A stretch of 64,000 nucleotides of DNA from Amorphochlora amoebiformis (GCA_054601695.1 BAAHQB010000459.1:21904-85903), one strand, 5' to 3'; shown: positions 1 to 63,366, numbered from the stretch's first letter. Made by a program: numbers and translations. Notes: a model not told the origin generated them from the letters alone.

Positions 1-499
1 GTCGCTGGTGCTCGTTCACAGAGCACATCAGATCATCGATGCCCAACAACTAAGATATCGTTTTCGTGACTATCAAATTATAAACTCATTGTGTGCACAT
101 ATATACTATACATAACATATGAATGCAAATATCCATGCTGTAGTGTATACATGTAGTAATAACAGTAAATAATGATAAATATTTTACATGCATACATACA
201 TGTACATATACACACACATATATATATATACACATATATACATATGTGTGTGTGTGTGTGTGTGTACAAAGGCTATAAGCAGACATGAGGTATCTGATTG
301 GTTCTTACCGAAGGTAGTAGCTTTTGGGTCTCCTCGACATTAAGGAGAGTTGCGATCACCTCCGACCTAGCGAACCTAATTTAGAACTGATTAGCAGATC
401 TGTGGTCATATCTGAAAACTCTCATGTATGAGCACATATATGTATGGATAATGCAATGTAATAGTTTTATTTATTCACGCACACACACAAATATGTATG

Positions 500-532
<33 letters not shown>

Positions 533-575
533 ATATAAATATATGTCTATATTGTATATGTGTATGTATATATAT

Positions 576-627
<52 letters not shown>

Positions 628-1081
628 AACGATAATACTACAGTTACATTATATATATATATATATATATGTATTATGTATTAGTAGATATATTCCTATA
701 CTCACATGCATGCATAAACATATATCATATGATAGATGTATATACTAGACTAATTATACGTACGATATACATGTCTATTTTCAAACATATATATTTATGT
801 GTGTGTATGTATACATGTGCACCATTTTTAACTGTGCGTAACATAATGTATCTATTTATATTTTATTGCATATATGTATATACATATATACATACATATA
901 CATGTACATGGATATATATGCATGTGTACATGTACTCTACATATACATACATTACATATATATACATATCAATATATACATATACATATATACATATATA
1001 TATATACATATTATACATACACATATATACATACATATATATATATATACGTATATATATATATATACATATGTAGATATG

Positions 1082-1119
<38 letters not shown>

Positions 1120-3282
1120 TATACATATGCAATGTATATGTGTATGTACAAAAACATGGTTTAAAAAACCTTGATTTCGTAACAGACAGCTTTCCCCCAT
1201 CTGGTTTCGAATTCCGAACCATGAAGTCCTTTGCCACTTCCAGCGTTTTCTTGCTATCCCATCCAGGCTTTCCCTCCCTTGCCTGAAAGTAGTTATACAG
1301 AACACCTCCCTGGGACCGCCAATTGGGAATGCTTTTTGCATCTCTACTATGCTGCCGCTTCAACTCCATTAACGGCTGGACAAGCTCTCCCTCTGCTCCT
1401 CTTGAGAAGTAGTCCGGCGCGAGATCCTCGACCAAGTACTTGTGCGCACTATTCCAGCTCTCAGCACGCAGAAGCCACGTGAGAGCTATGAGACTCTGGC
1501 CCGGCCCGCTGTCGTATCTGGCACGGAGGGCTAGAGCATCGTCTATCCAGTTGCTGGGCACGCCGCAGTCATTCGTGAGGAAATCCCGCTCCAAATCCCA
1601 GACGCCCTGTGCGTTTCTAAGTGAAGACTTTGACTCAAGGTCTCCAAAATTAGCTTCTTCCTGCGTGGACCCAGAATCGCTCATGGACGCTATGACACTG
1701 GGCACGTGTCGGAAGAGAATATCCTTGACGACCAGCTCTTGACGGATATAATCCCCGATGATGGGGTCCCTACCGGCGTCCATCAGGACGTAGATGGACC
1801 ACTTCCACAAACCGAGGTACTCCAAGGAGGCCGCGTAGCTCGATATCAGCACGGAAACCCTCTGGAAGCCCTCCGATCGGGAGATTGCACCGCCTTCTCC
1901 GCGCTTGAGGGTGAGTAGTGGGTTGAGTCCGTCGAGTCCGGGCCGGCGCAGGATCTCGTGCAGATGCCAGCTAAGGGTGTAATCCAGGTACGAGTCTACG
2001 GCCTTCTCGGGCACTAGGAGGTTAGCCAACCCGCCTTCGTAATCATTGGCCTTCGTGTACAACTGAAGCAGCGAGAGCCTGATATCTTGCTCACGTGGGC
2101 TTGCGATGGATTGGCGATGTGGAGGACACGGCTTGTGAGCACTGTTGTCCTTATCTTCTGAATGAGCGAGATAACTCTGCACTACAGAGGACACAGTTTT
2201 CTGCCATTTTCCTTCCTTACCCCACTTCTTGTCGGCATACCTAAAGATTGGGATCGGTTTAGATTTGGTTTTAGCAAAAGTAATTGTAGTACACGGGTGT
2301 TTGCGAGATTCTTCCATATGAAAGTACGTGCGCCGTGAGGACATAGGTTCATTATTTACATGTAGGGTCGTGTGAATATGTGACACTGTCCGGCTAATAT
2401 CTACGTGGGAGTTGCCGTAAGTATCCTGAACGAGAAGATGCGGTAAAGTGTACTTAGTGTTACCATCTGTGAGCAATTTCATGGCAGCACTGTAAATATG
2501 TACATGGTCTCGCGTGCCGTGAGCATGTGAACTGGTCTTGTAAATAATGGATTACGAGCGAGTATACCGGCGGTGTGGAAATGTCTACGGGTGCCAGCCG
2601 CGAAGGTGTGAATACTCGCTGTGTAACATGTACATGGGTATACGAGATTTATAGGATGTCTAGTTGTGTGTGGGGTCAGGGGGCATGTTCCAGGGTTGTA
2701 AGGTGCAAAGAAGGCTAGATATTGCGTTATGAAATGAGTATTTGTCATGTTTGATAACGCGTAGAAGTACCAAAGATGAAGTCCAAAAGCGCGGAGCCAT
2801 GATACACCTTCTGCTCCCGCTTCCCTCGATACATCGCCACTAAGCAACTGGTATATTCTGAGCATATCCGGGCTTATGTTTTCCAGGCCCAGGTCATGCC
2901 AGTCTTGAACTAAAGAGAGAATAAGGAACATGCACAAGCACAAAGGTTAAAAAAAAATATGAACCCTTTTGAGGGATCGACAGGGAGGTTGAAGAGGAGC
3001 GGAGGGGCGCTGGAAGAGGTGTACATAAGGAGTGAGGTTTGTAAGCACCCTGCTGTCGCAGATCTTGTTGATTCCTGCCGGCCTGAGTCACTAGAATTGA
3101 GAGGCGCCAGTTATCACCCTCTTGGGCTACTTTTGCGGCAAAGATTCTTTGTCTACCCGTGAGAAGGCTGCGTATCATCTGTGAATGCATGTAGTACAAA
3201 TATGTATCACATTTATTACATACACAAAATATAGACATGTAGATATATATATATATATATACACACATTGGTATATATATTA

Positions 3283-3328
<46 letters not shown>

Positions 3329-3424
3329 GACATGTAAATATACAAATACTGTAATAATTTATTTTAGTGAGCGTTTATCGGTATAGATACATTGAATATA
3401 TGTGTGGGTGTAAATATATTTACG

Positions 3425-3457
<33 letters not shown>

Positions 3458-3617
3458 ATTTAGATATAAATGCATATATATATATATATATTATATGATA
3501 TAATATATATATATATATATACATTCTTATAATATATATATATATATTTATATGTATATATATATATATATATAATATTTCTCACTTTATATAGTGTATG
3601 TTTTATATATATATATT

Positions 3618-3667
<50 letters not shown>

Positions 3668-3870
3668 CTATATACATTAAAATATATATATATATATATA
3701 ACATATGTATATATATATATATGTCTCTATACATTTTACTAATATATATGTGTATGTGTATATTACACACGTGAACATATCATATATACATATATATGTG
3801 TGTGGTGTGTGTATAAATACAACATATATATATATATAAATATATATATATATATGTGTGTGTGTATATA

Positions 3871-3968
<98 letters not shown>

Positions 3969-4028
3969 ATGTACGTATATTTATGCACGTTTTGTAATAC
4001 ACACTTACACACACACACACACAGACAG

Positions 4029-4097
<69 letters not shown>

Positions 4098-5691
4098 TAC
4101 ATTTACACATATACATGCATATATTTTCTACACATGAACATCCCATACATACAATTTCTCCTACCTGTTCGTGGTTCTGGGATTTCTTCTGCTCTTCAGC
4201 TACCTCGTCCTCAACGGTTTCTTGAAGCCAAGTGCTGAGAGAGGAAAGTTTTTTGCGCTCCGATGGGTCGGTACGAAGAGACCACAGACGAATAATCAGC
4301 TCCCACACGCTATGTTGAACGCGCATGGGATGACCTAGATCCACCTGCTTGAGGTCAAGCAGGCTTTGTTTCACCCTCTGAGCGTAGCCCCTACACAGAC
4401 CTAGCGACGAAGATATCTGTTTCTCCCTTCGCTCCTTCAAATCCCTTCCGAACACCTTCACATCCCCTTCGAACATCTTCCCATCTCCATCGAACCAATC
4501 CGACTCTTCTCTATCTTTATCCTCACCCTTGCTGTGATGCCTATGCACCTTGAGGAGGGCGGTGGTAAGCTTGCGCTGTTCTTGGGACATATTAACGTGA
4601 ATTCGACGGATACTGAGCTGGCCATCAGCTCCTGGAAGCACCAGTGTCCCCCCTGGACCCCAGCTGACTCGGAATGATCGCGAAGGAAGGACTTGCTTTC
4701 TGGGGCACGCCTCAGGGTCAACGACCGAAGGATTCTCCACAGTGGCGATATCGGCATCCTCGTCCAGTACGTAGTCTCGGTTTTCTGTGGTTCTCTCCAA
4801 CCCCTTGTAGGCCACCGGCTTTCTTGGAGGAAGTGGCCAGTATGTATCCTCAGTTGGCTCTGGAGTAAGCTCTATCCTGGTTTTGACATCTGCTTTTGTG
4901 CTCTCGATCTCAGGAATGATGATCTCCTCCTCAGGCAAGGACGTCTCGATATCAAGTTTATTGTCGAAGTCGGGACGTGTATCCGTCAGGCCAAAGATCC
5001 CCTCTTCATTCGACTGCTTGTAGTCGTCTGGAACCAACTCTGTCGGCTCACCGAACAGCATCTCCTGGTCCTCCTCCATGTCAAGTGCATTCATATGATG
5101 CAGCTTTACAGCGTTGAGTCTTAGCTGCTCTGGGAGTCTGTAGCTGTCCGAAAACTTTCCTCCCACCATGTATTCAGCCTCCCCATCCTCAAACTCTAGT
5201 TTCTCCTCTTCGGGCATCAGATCCTCGAACTGCGGGGAGGGAGACTCATCGAGCTTGTTGTCTGTCAGCGGGAATCCGGAGGGAGAAACGTCCAGCTCTC
5301 GATTTTCAACTTCCTCGACCTCGTCCTCGACATCATCTGCATTACACCAAACACAGGTTAACCCAAGGGATATACGTGTTTTTGATTTCTCTCAACCTGC
5401 CTCGTCCTCGTCGTCATCAGAATCGTCATCGGGAACAGTGAACACATTCCTACGTCCTGATGTGGTAGTTTGTGCAGGATCTTGTCCCCGAGTAGAGAGC
5501 TTTGGAGTGTCCATGTGTGACGTTGACGCGCTGCGATAGTGTATGCCGCCCAAATGCCGGGGATCTTGGTTCTCGTCTCCATCCACGATCTTCTCATCGC
5601 CCCTCTCGAACGGGAGATCCTGAGCCTTATCTGAGTAGAATCCTGATTTAAAGTAAGCCTCATCCCCAGCTGAGGCTTCGTGATATTCCAT
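1..5691 (-). CDS. NUP96: Nucleoporin Nup96 (3' end off the left edge)
   Basis: Nup96 is a scaffold subunit of the Y (Nup107-160) complex of the nuclear pore. The model joins exons 5691..5397, 5336..4165, 3178..3049, 2909..2771, 2240..1170, 375..309 and 49..<1, with every junction in matching phase (more than 970 codons). An acidic N-terminus ([10 protein letters not shown]) is followed near residue 315 by [12 protein letters not shown], typical of the Nup96 N-terminus. The helical scaffold domain starts near residue 430 ([33 protein letters not shown] across intron 4, [36 protein letters not shown]). These match the family's conserved blocks in order. Exons 6 and 7 are short and are supported by phase and by helical C-terminal character. 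In many organisms Nup96 is cut from a Nup98-Nup96 precursor, but no GLFG or autoprotease region precedes this start and UPF1 begins 174 bp away on the other strand. Introns 2 and 5 are mostly (TA)n. Confidence 0.93.
3179..4164. repeat. (TA)n/(CA)n microsatellite filling NUP96 intron 2
   Basis: The 986-bp intron between two NUP96 scaffold exons is almost wholly (TA)n with a (CA)n segment near 4010-4050. The other large NUP96 intron (376-1169) has the same content from about 430 to 1150. Confidence 0.9.
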
Positions 5692-5865
5692 CTTGATGCA
5701 GCTCCCCGCCCTGCACGGTCGCCTCCTCCGATGGCTTCTGGTCCCGGGATCCCCGGGATAATCAAATGAGACACGTGTATATTGACAATATCCGAGGATA
5801 TATGTTTCACATATCTTAAAGCCAATTGTGGCACGTCGGACGAAAGGCGCCCGAGGACGCATGCA
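5692..5865. promoter_or_regulatory. Bidirectional promoter of NUP96 and UPF1
   Basis: These 174 bp separate the two opposite start codons and are free of microsatellites. They contain two CCCGGGAT motifs (5743-5750, 5752-5759) and one CACGTG box (5772-5777). The same two motifs occur close together in the ankyrin/APMAP-like intergenic region. Promoter activity is inferred from position. Confidence 0.6.
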
Positions 5866-10299
<4,434 letters not shown>

Positions 10300-10329
10300 T
10301 CTTAAGTCAGTGGTCGGCTTTTCAAGTAT

Positions 10330-12241
<1,912 letters not shown>

Positions 12242-12244
12242 ACA

Positions 12245-12905
12245 TTTGTGCACATACAAATATATACCTACCAGCGAGCACGTAAACCTTCATGAGGTTA
12301 CAAGAATTGTCACCAAGTGCGCCCTAGAAAGATGAAAAGATTCTAAACGAATCCCGTGCGAATAGAATTGCAAATCCGAGTTTCATCGAAATGAGGGAGA
12401 GGTCCAAGACACCCAGCCAATTGGGAACGTAGACTGGACGGACGACAAGAAGTTAACTAGCTGACAAGCTAGCTTGCTCTAGCCAGCTAGTTCTAGCTAG
12501 CCGGAGAAGCGAAGGTTCACAACTCTCTAGACTCTCATATGCATCCACGATAGTAGAACGAAATTGCATAACCCTAGAAACAGCACCGAGCATTGTACCG
12601 TTGTAAAAGATAATGTTGATATCGTGAAATCAAGAAAACATATTCAAGGCGAATTAGGTTTATCTTATGCATACGTGTCCTGTGCTTATGATTACTGTAC
12701 ATATATGCCTAGTATTTATCAGTTCACAATATACTAGACATACTACGTATTCGCATTTAAATCATGGTAGTATATCCTGATGCGCATGACTGTACAACCC
12801 ATACCAGAATAAACAATTTGCGCGCACTGCGCATGGCATGATCGCCGCATGCGTATTCTAGATACTGGATATATTACAGTATACACATAAATATTCACAT
12901 GGTGT
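12245..12905. other. Unique intergenic sequence, no gene recognised
   Basis: Mixed-composition DNA of about 660 bp between the TA block and a 14-bp tandem repeat. A CTAGC-rich stretch at 12450-12505 can pair with itself. No reading frame of coding character and no RNA gene were recognised. Confidence 0.5.
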
Positions 12906-12906
12906 A

Positions 12907-13205
12907 CATACGTACGTACGTACAGCTAACGTACGTACAGCTACGTACGTACAGCTACGCACGTACAGCTACGTACGTACGGCTACGTACGTACAGCTAC
13001 GTACGTACAGCTACGTACGTACAGCTACGTACGTACAGCTACGTACGTACAGCTACGTACGTACAGCTACGTACGTACAGCTACGTACGTACAGCTACGT
13101 ACGTACAGCTACGTACGTACAGCTACGTACGTACTGCTACGTACGTACAGCTACGTACGTACAGCTACGTACATACGCGGCTATGTACATGGCTACGTAC
13201 GTACG
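12907..13205. repeat. Tandem 14-bp repeat, unit ACGTACGTACAGCT
   Basis: About 17 to 19 near-perfect copies with single-base variants, ending in degenerate ACGT-rich sequence. An open frame runs through it only because the unit lacks stops in that frame. It lies 3' of the esterase gene. Confidence 0.9.
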
Positions 13206-13604
13206 TACACGAGTACTACACACTACAATTAGTGTAGTCCACGAACGTACGTATCTGTACGTACGAAGTAGACATACGTCTCGTATACATCGTACGTATG
13301 TTATATCGTACACGCACGAAAACACATACATGTCACAAGCCTTGTAGAATTAGCCTTCTACTCCTGCGTGCGACGTATATTCCTACGAAAATACGTGTGC
13401 GTTACAGCATCTCTAGAATCTGGATCCCAAAGTGTGTCACATGGTACGCAGTATTCGCGAACGTCACCGATCCACACTAACCTAGTAAACCTTCTTGCAC
13501 GATACCTATCTGGTTACAGAGATGCTGCTGCAGGAGGTGTATTGACGTCAAAATTATTAATTACGATGACTTAGACAGGATTATCTCTTAACAATGCGAC
13601 GTAC

Positions 13605-33808
<20,204 letters not shown>

Positions 33809-33835
33809 GACTCTCGGGACAATGGAAGGACTCAT

Positions 33836-34314
33836 GCCGAAGGTCTTATTTAACGTTAATATCGTCATATATTAATGTTTAATATGTACAAAATCTTGTC
33901 ACAAAGGGTGACAGATAGAAACAAACCACAAGTCGTCTGCTTGGAGGCCGGACAAACACATTTATCTAGGATTCCAAGACGTATTGACGGGGGAAAGGAA
34001 GATTATGAGACTCTTGAGAGGGATTGAGGGTTATATTTTCAAGGATCCTGTTAGAGGCTTAAGGATCCGTGCAGCAGCGTCCACGAGCGATACTAAGATT
34101 GGCGAGGTCTGTGAAGGGTCAGGTTAATCTGGTCTGAGTCTCCGGGCTGGGGCATGAGGAACATTTTGGATGTTATAGCATGATTTCGATGTTGCAGTTT
34201 GTACGATCCAGTATATATTGAGAATATTGTATTATATCAAAGTAGTGTTAAATATAATTTGCAATTTGTTTTATAATTATATTATTATGATTTACACATT
34301 GTAATTTATTCTAT

Positions 34315-34397
<83 letters not shown>

Positions 34398-34569
34398 TAG
34401 ATATAAGCCTTGCTATCTTCTACATGATAATAACTATATATTTATTATAATTCTAGTAATTATATCGCCAAGTTATTCTGATGATCGCGATGATTTAACT
34501 AATTTTGCATCCTTACCATCTTAATATGGCCGCTTGAACTACATGCTCTAACTAGATGTATACACTTGG
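33836..34569. other. Intergenic region between the esterase and the ankyrin gene
   Basis: About 730 bp between the ankyrin gene's stop and the esterase start, with one (TA)n run at 34317-34395. It should hold the esterase promoter. No gene was seen. Confidence 0.5.
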
Positions 34570-35299
34570 TCATCTTTGCACCTTGCCTTCCAATGTGAGC
34601 TCCAAAGTGTTCTCTTCACTATCGTTCTGTGTGGAACGATTCGATGCCCTTTGAGAAATTATGGAGAGGCGACGCCGAAAATCGACAGCTGACTTCCATG
34701 CTGCCCTCAACGCAGGGTCCTCCGGTTCATAATGCATGGCTGCCTTGTAAAACCTGATCGCTTCTCCAATCGACTCGATAATGACTTCTTCATCTGTTAG
34801 AGTTATGGCCATGTTGAAGTATTTATCCCCTTCTGCTTTGCAGTTGGACGCAAATTTTTCTTTCTCCTCGAGAGCCTTAAATTCTTGCTCAGAGCTTAAT
34901 TCCGTTTGCTTAGCGAGCAAAGATTGTATCCTCGCACTTCTGCAGAGGTCAAATGCTGATTGGTCCTGCCTGTTGGTCAGGGTGACGTCGGCCTTAGCGT
35001 CCAGAAGTATTTCTGCTATTTTTGAATATCCTTTCTTGGCTGCACAAATCAGCGCAGTATTCCCCTGTTTGTCCTGACGATTGATATTTGCATGACTTTC
35101 GAGAAGAAGCTGGACTAGTGTGGGTATGTTGCTCAACGTGGCGTTCACTAATGTCGTTCTACCGTCCTGAAAACATAAAGTTAGCCCGGCTAATCACGCT
35201 CAATGGTTTGTGCACCTGATCTGGAAGATTTATCGGATCGACCACTTCGTTACGCCGCCTGAGTTTCTTAGTCACCGTCTTCGGCCTGGGTCCCATCAT
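34570..35299 (-). CDS. Small ankyrin-repeat protein with a TPR-like C-terminus
   Basis: Two exons, 35299..35216 and 35166..34570, joined by a 49-bp intron in phase 0 (226 aa). A basic N-terminus (MMGPRPKTVTKKLRRR) precedes about two and a half ankyrin repeats (DGRTTLVNATLSNIPTLVQL, NRQDKQGNTALICAAKKGYS, TLTNRQDQSAFDLC). The C-terminal half has a TPR-like pattern (KAEGDKYFNMA..., AIRFYKAAMHYEPEDPAL). Such proteins usually act as binding adaptors; the partner here is unknown. It is transcribed away from the APMAP-like gene, whose start is 135 bp away. The first of the two adjacent ATGs is taken as the start. Confidence 0.82.
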
Positions 35300-35434
35300 C
35301 GTGTGACTTCCCCGTTTGAAACTGCTTTCATGACACGTGGAAACCCGGGATAGCCGGGGATTCGGGGGGGCCTGAATGGGTAATGACACGTCCCGTGGTC
35401 ACGTCTTGTCAGCTATCAAAAAGGTTACCCACAG
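35300..35434. promoter_or_regulatory. Bidirectional promoter, ankyrin gene and APMAP-like gene
   Basis: 135 bp between opposite start codons. It contains CACGTG (35334-35339) five bases from CCCGGGAT (35344-35351), the same pair of palindromic motifs seen between NUP96 and UPF1. Function is inferred from position and from this sharing. Confidence 0.6.
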
Positions 35435-47605
<12,171 letters not shown>

Positions 47606-48193
47606 ATATCGATTGTCAATAAGGCTGCAAGTTGAGGATTCGCATTGATTATTCGTTGTTCGATAGCGATGGGGAAATTATACAGTGTATCCGTGACGCG
47701 TGAATGTAGTAATTGATTATTGAATTAATTGCCTTGAGATATCCACTGGCAGTGATTATATTTACTTTTATTACCGTGAGTGCAAAATTTTCATAAATCC
47801 TCTAGATCATTACTAGTTTTCTCGAAGTTACAATAGCCTAGTCCATACTTTGAAGTTGCAAGAATTCCATAATTCCCAGATAATTATGACCAATTTGCAG
47901 AACAATTTCATTAGATACTGATCTGAGCGCCCGCGAGTTCGATTCAACTTCCAAGACTTCAATCGTCAAGTTCCCAGTCGTCTCTGTCACAATAGTATAT
48001 ACAGATACTCATACATATACTGGTATACATACGGTGTTGGGGGTAGAGCTAAGACTCATGATGTCGGTCAACACAGGTGAGGTAATTAAATTTTTTGAAT
48101 TATAAATGAATTGTATTAAGCATGCATGGATACATGCATTTTTGATATGTACGGACATATATATGTGTATATATACTAGATATATTACATACG

Positions 48194-48228
<35 letters not shown>

Positions 48229-48287
48229 ATATGTTCGCATGTTCAAAATGTATGTAAATATTTAGGTGTATACACATTAATTATATA

Positions 48288-48319
<32 letters not shown>

Positions 48320-48487
48320 GTACAATATGTATGTATATATGTATATTTATACACAATATGTGCATTGGAATATATGCTATACATGTATATGCATGCATTT
48401 GTATCTACATCTATATATATTATCTTTATTATATAGTATACATATATTTATGTATATAAATATTATATACATATATATATATATATG

Positions 48488-48528
<41 letters not shown>

Positions 48529-48917
48529 TAAACATATATGCTCACTGTACGTATGCATGCAAGTGTATATTATGTATACATATATATATATATATATATA
48601 TGCATATACATATATGTATATATATATATACATATATGTATATATTTATTTAATATATATGTATATATATATATATATAGATATGCATATATATATATAT
48701 ATATATAAATATAGATATTTACACATATATCATACTTTTCCAGCAGGGCTTCTGCCTTTTGCTTCATAGCTGTGAGTCCTAAGTATACATATTTAGGTGT
48801 ATATATATATATATATATATATACATACATACACAATTATGCACATGTATTTATGTACATTACAACGTGTCACGACGCATATGTATGCATGTATATATAT
48901 GTATATATATATCACGA

Positions 48918-48956
<39 letters not shown>

Positions 48957-48995
48957 TATATATATACATACATACATACACATAATACACACATT

Positions 48996-49031
<36 letters not shown>

Positions 49032-49063
49032 CCCACATACTACCCGATACAAACTATATTCTT
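47606..49063. other. Tail-to-tail intergenic region between APMAP-like and ATG7
   Basis: Unique AT-rich sequence (47606-48110, probably 3' untranslated) is followed by (TA)n/(CA)n to 48990 and an (A)n run of about 34 at 48996-49029. One short exon-like island lies at 48733-48772. Confidence 0.6.
48733..48772 (-). other. Exon-like island downstream of ATG7
   Basis: On the - strand an acceptor (ATACTTAG), about 15 clean codons ([14 protein letters not shown]) and a donor-like GTATGATA sit alone in (TA)n, 300 bp beyond the ATG7 stop. It could be a piece of an unrecognised gene or a copied exon. Confidence 0.35.
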
Positions 49064-59952
<10,889 letters not shown>

Positions 59953-60060
59953 CGTCGGTGTGTAGATTAGAGGGTTGGCTGAGTTGGCGTTACCGACGTC
60001 AGTGTCCTTAAGGGTGACATAACCTCGTAGATTCCGAAAACCAATCCCGCGCGCGCCAAG
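59953..60060. promoter_or_regulatory. Bidirectional promoter of ATG7 and ORC5
   Basis: 108 bp between opposite start codons. It contains ACGTCA (59996-60001), which resembles a CRE half site, and TCCCGCGCGCGCC (60045-60057), which resembles an E2F-type site and sits next to the ORC5 start. Function is inferred. Confidence 0.55.
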
Positions 60061-61078
60061 ATGGCCGACCTCTTGTTTCGCGAACGCGAGATATCCACTC
60101 TCAGGCGCTTGATTCGGGCTGATAAACGATGCTTCGTTCGAGGAATACATGTATATGGCCCCCCAGCCACCGGGAAGACAACTATTGTGCGGGACATTCT
60201 ACACTCAACGATACACGCGTACGTAGACTGCAGGGAGATCAACCGAGACAGGGCGATCTGCCATTCGATAGGGAGTCAGCTGCGAGAATCTAAGTCGTCG
60301 AGGGAAAGAAAATGTTTTACTCTTGTGGATTTAGCATCAACGTTGTCCAAAGAGCACGCGCTGAAAGTGGGTACGGGGTATATTGTCCTCGACGGGGTTG
60401 ACGAGCTGTGCGAGGTAAATCCAGCTTTCCTCACAGGATTGTTGCGTCTTCCCGAAGCTTCTCAGTGCAACATTTGCCTCATCATCATATCCTCCAACCG
60501 GAAGACTCTCCCAGGGTGCTGGAAGCCATCAAACTTCTTCACAGTGCGCTTCCCTACCTACACAGTAACCGAGCTGGCTAACCTAGCCGAGGCCAAGGTG
60601 CGATCTCCAGTGGAACTCAAGACCAGTGTGTGGAAGAAGATGCTTCGCTTCGTCTTCGAGGGAATCAGTCATGCGACATCGAGCTTGAGACGCTGCGTTC
60701 TCATCGCAAAAATGATCAAGCCAGTCGCTAAGTCGCTTGTCAAAAAAGACGGTGTTACGTTGGAGCTGGCCACCATCAAGGCGCTTGTGCGCAGGGTGTG
60801 CGATCTCATGCCCACAGACTCTCTAACTGCCAGCGTTCTCCAAGACTTCATGAGCCACTGCCAGTCTACGGACATAGGGTCGACTCAGAGTCTCATACTC
60901 CAACTCCCCATCGTCGCCAAGTATGTGCTCTTGGCGTCCTTCCTAGCTGCGCACAATCCCCCCAAGTCTGACGCGCAAATGTTCAGCGCGGAAGCTGGAC
61001 CAAGGAAAAAGCGACGGCGAACCAAGAAAGTTTCAAAGGAGATATCTACTCTGTTAACGGGACCCAAGCCGTTCGGTA

Positions 61079-61123
<45 letters not shown>

Positions 61124-61330
61124 ATATCTATATCTGTATCTATATCTATATACATATCAATATACATATATACATATATGAACAATACATTTGTTACATC
61201 TGTTTTTATACATGTTCATATATATATATATATATATACATATGTATATATGTATGTATGTATGTATCTATATATATATATATATATTTATGACATATAT
61301 ATATATATATTATAATATATACATGCATAC

Positions 61331-61383
<53 letters not shown>

Positions 61384-61388
61384 TTATG

Positions 61389-61421
<33 letters not shown>

Positions 61422-61850
61422 GCTATATTCTCATATAACACACATGTGTGTATATATACATATATACATATATACATGTATATATATATGCAGGTATATA
61501 TATATATATATATGAAGTATATATATCCATATATAATATATATGTATATATATATAACATATACTCACATACACACATATATATATATATATGCCTAAAT
61601 AGGACTGACAAGAATGCTAGCAATCTTCGATTCTATCTACCACGATATGGAAAGCTGTGGACAGACCGTTATCCACACTCTAACGTCCTCACTCGTGCGA
61701 CTAAAGCTCTTATCCCAGGTCCAGAGCACTACTCGCTCAGACCCATTTCTACGCGGTTTAGTTCTTACGTGTAACGTTAGTCTTGAAGACGTGAGGTTCC
61801 TCTCCGATAGGATGCAGTTACCTTTAGCAAATTATCTGTACAACCCGTGA
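60061..61850 (+). CDS. ORC5: Origin recognition complex subunit 5
   Basis: An AAA+ subunit of the complex that marks replication origins and loads MCM. Two exons, 60061..61075 and 61603..61850, join in phase 1 (420 aa, near the family's usual 430). Walker A GPPATGKT is at residues 33-40 and Walker B IVLDGVDE at 108-115. The lid region follows ([18 protein letters not shown]). The C-terminal Orc5 domain has the family block ...[19 protein letters not shown], a basic KKRRR stretch, GPKPF at the splice and [13 protein letters not shown] after it, ending [21 protein letters not shown]. The intron is (TA)n with (CA)n. Confidence 0.94.
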
Positions 61851-62372
61851 ATTTAATTTGATCCAGTAATTACTAGACTTAATATTTGTTACCCGGTATG
61901 CTATTCAATAATTCTAGTAATTGGCGGCAGTATCTTCAGGCATCCATGACCAGTGTCAAACGAATCTAGCTTCAGTCAGCTCAGCATCATGCATGCTACT
62001 AGGCTAGTCACATGACCTACGTGTAGAGTATACTACTGCTAGTACTAGTAGTAGTACTAGACTAGACTAGATCTACTAATTCAAAATTCAAGCAGATCAG
62101 ACTAGACATGGATATATATACTAGATACAACTTGTATCTACGGGGCCATTGAATTACTACCATCTAGATCAATGCATACAGCTTCGTAAACTGGCTTCAA
62201 CGGTGAATTAAATAAATATTCAACTTACAGGCTTAGTGCAATAGTGTAAGATTTCATTGAATAACTCTGTCACTCTGACTAGCATGAAAACCCAATCGTA
62301 ATGCATTGGATACTACCAGAACTATAGCTAGACTACGGTTGGCAAGGCAGACTACTCTCTAGGTTATGGGAT
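61851..62372. other. Tail-to-tail intergenic region after ORC5
   Basis: Unique sequence of about 520 bp with a CTAG/ACTAG-rich stretch at 62030-62085. No gene recognised. Confidence 0.5.
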
Positions 62373-62518
62373 TCATCGCAGAGTCACATGTCCCTTGAAC
62401 ACAGTTTTATCGTCTCTCCCTTGAAGCAATACGTTCTCATCATCCTCCGAATCCATCATTGTCTAAGATTAAGTGTCACGGTATCTCAGCCCAACATACG
62501 ATATATTATATATGATGC

Positions 62519-62551
<33 letters not shown>

Positions 62552-62564
62552 CTTATATATATAT

Positions 62565-62601
<37 letters not shown>

Positions 62602-62606
62602 CGTAT

Positions 62607-62645
<39 letters not shown>

Positions 62646-63289
62646 GATATACTATAATGTAAGATACTTGTAGATGCAGATATACATACATATATATATA
62701 TATATATTATATTATATATATATATATATATGTTATATATAAATATTATGTATATATATATATATATATACGCATATATATATATATATATATATGTATA
62801 CATATATATATATATATATATACACGTTATAGGTATCTCACATGTACTCCCAAGCTCTCTCTTCCCTCTCTTATTCTCTCTCGCTCGCCCTCCGCTCTCG
62901 CCCTTGGGTCTCGCCTCTTCGCTCACGCGCTATCCCGCTCTCACTCTCGTGCTATCCCCTCTCCCGATCTCCATTCTCATGCTCTCTCTCCCATGTCTCT
63001 CGTACCGTGCACGTTAGTATTTATATATACATAGGTGAGTATGTTTAGTTACATATATATATATATACATATATATTTATATATATATTATATATGTAAT
63101 AATAATAATACGAATAATAATAGTAGTTTTATACAAGTACATTTACTCACAAGTGATTTATGCACGTTGGTATACGAGCTTCCAAGTGAACCCTCAACCT
63201 CAGCGGATATCATTCCATTTCCTATAAAAAAAATACAAGTTTGCAGATAAATACGTAATCTATAAGGATATCTACATTTAAATATATAC

Positions 63290-63320
<31 letters not shown>

Positions 63321-63335
63321 CTAAATACTTACATA

Positions 63336-63366
<31 letters not shown>

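Noticed and set aside
12899-13237. A 112-codon frame (RTYSYVRTAT-like repeat)
   Set aside because: Produced by the 14-bp tandem repeat.
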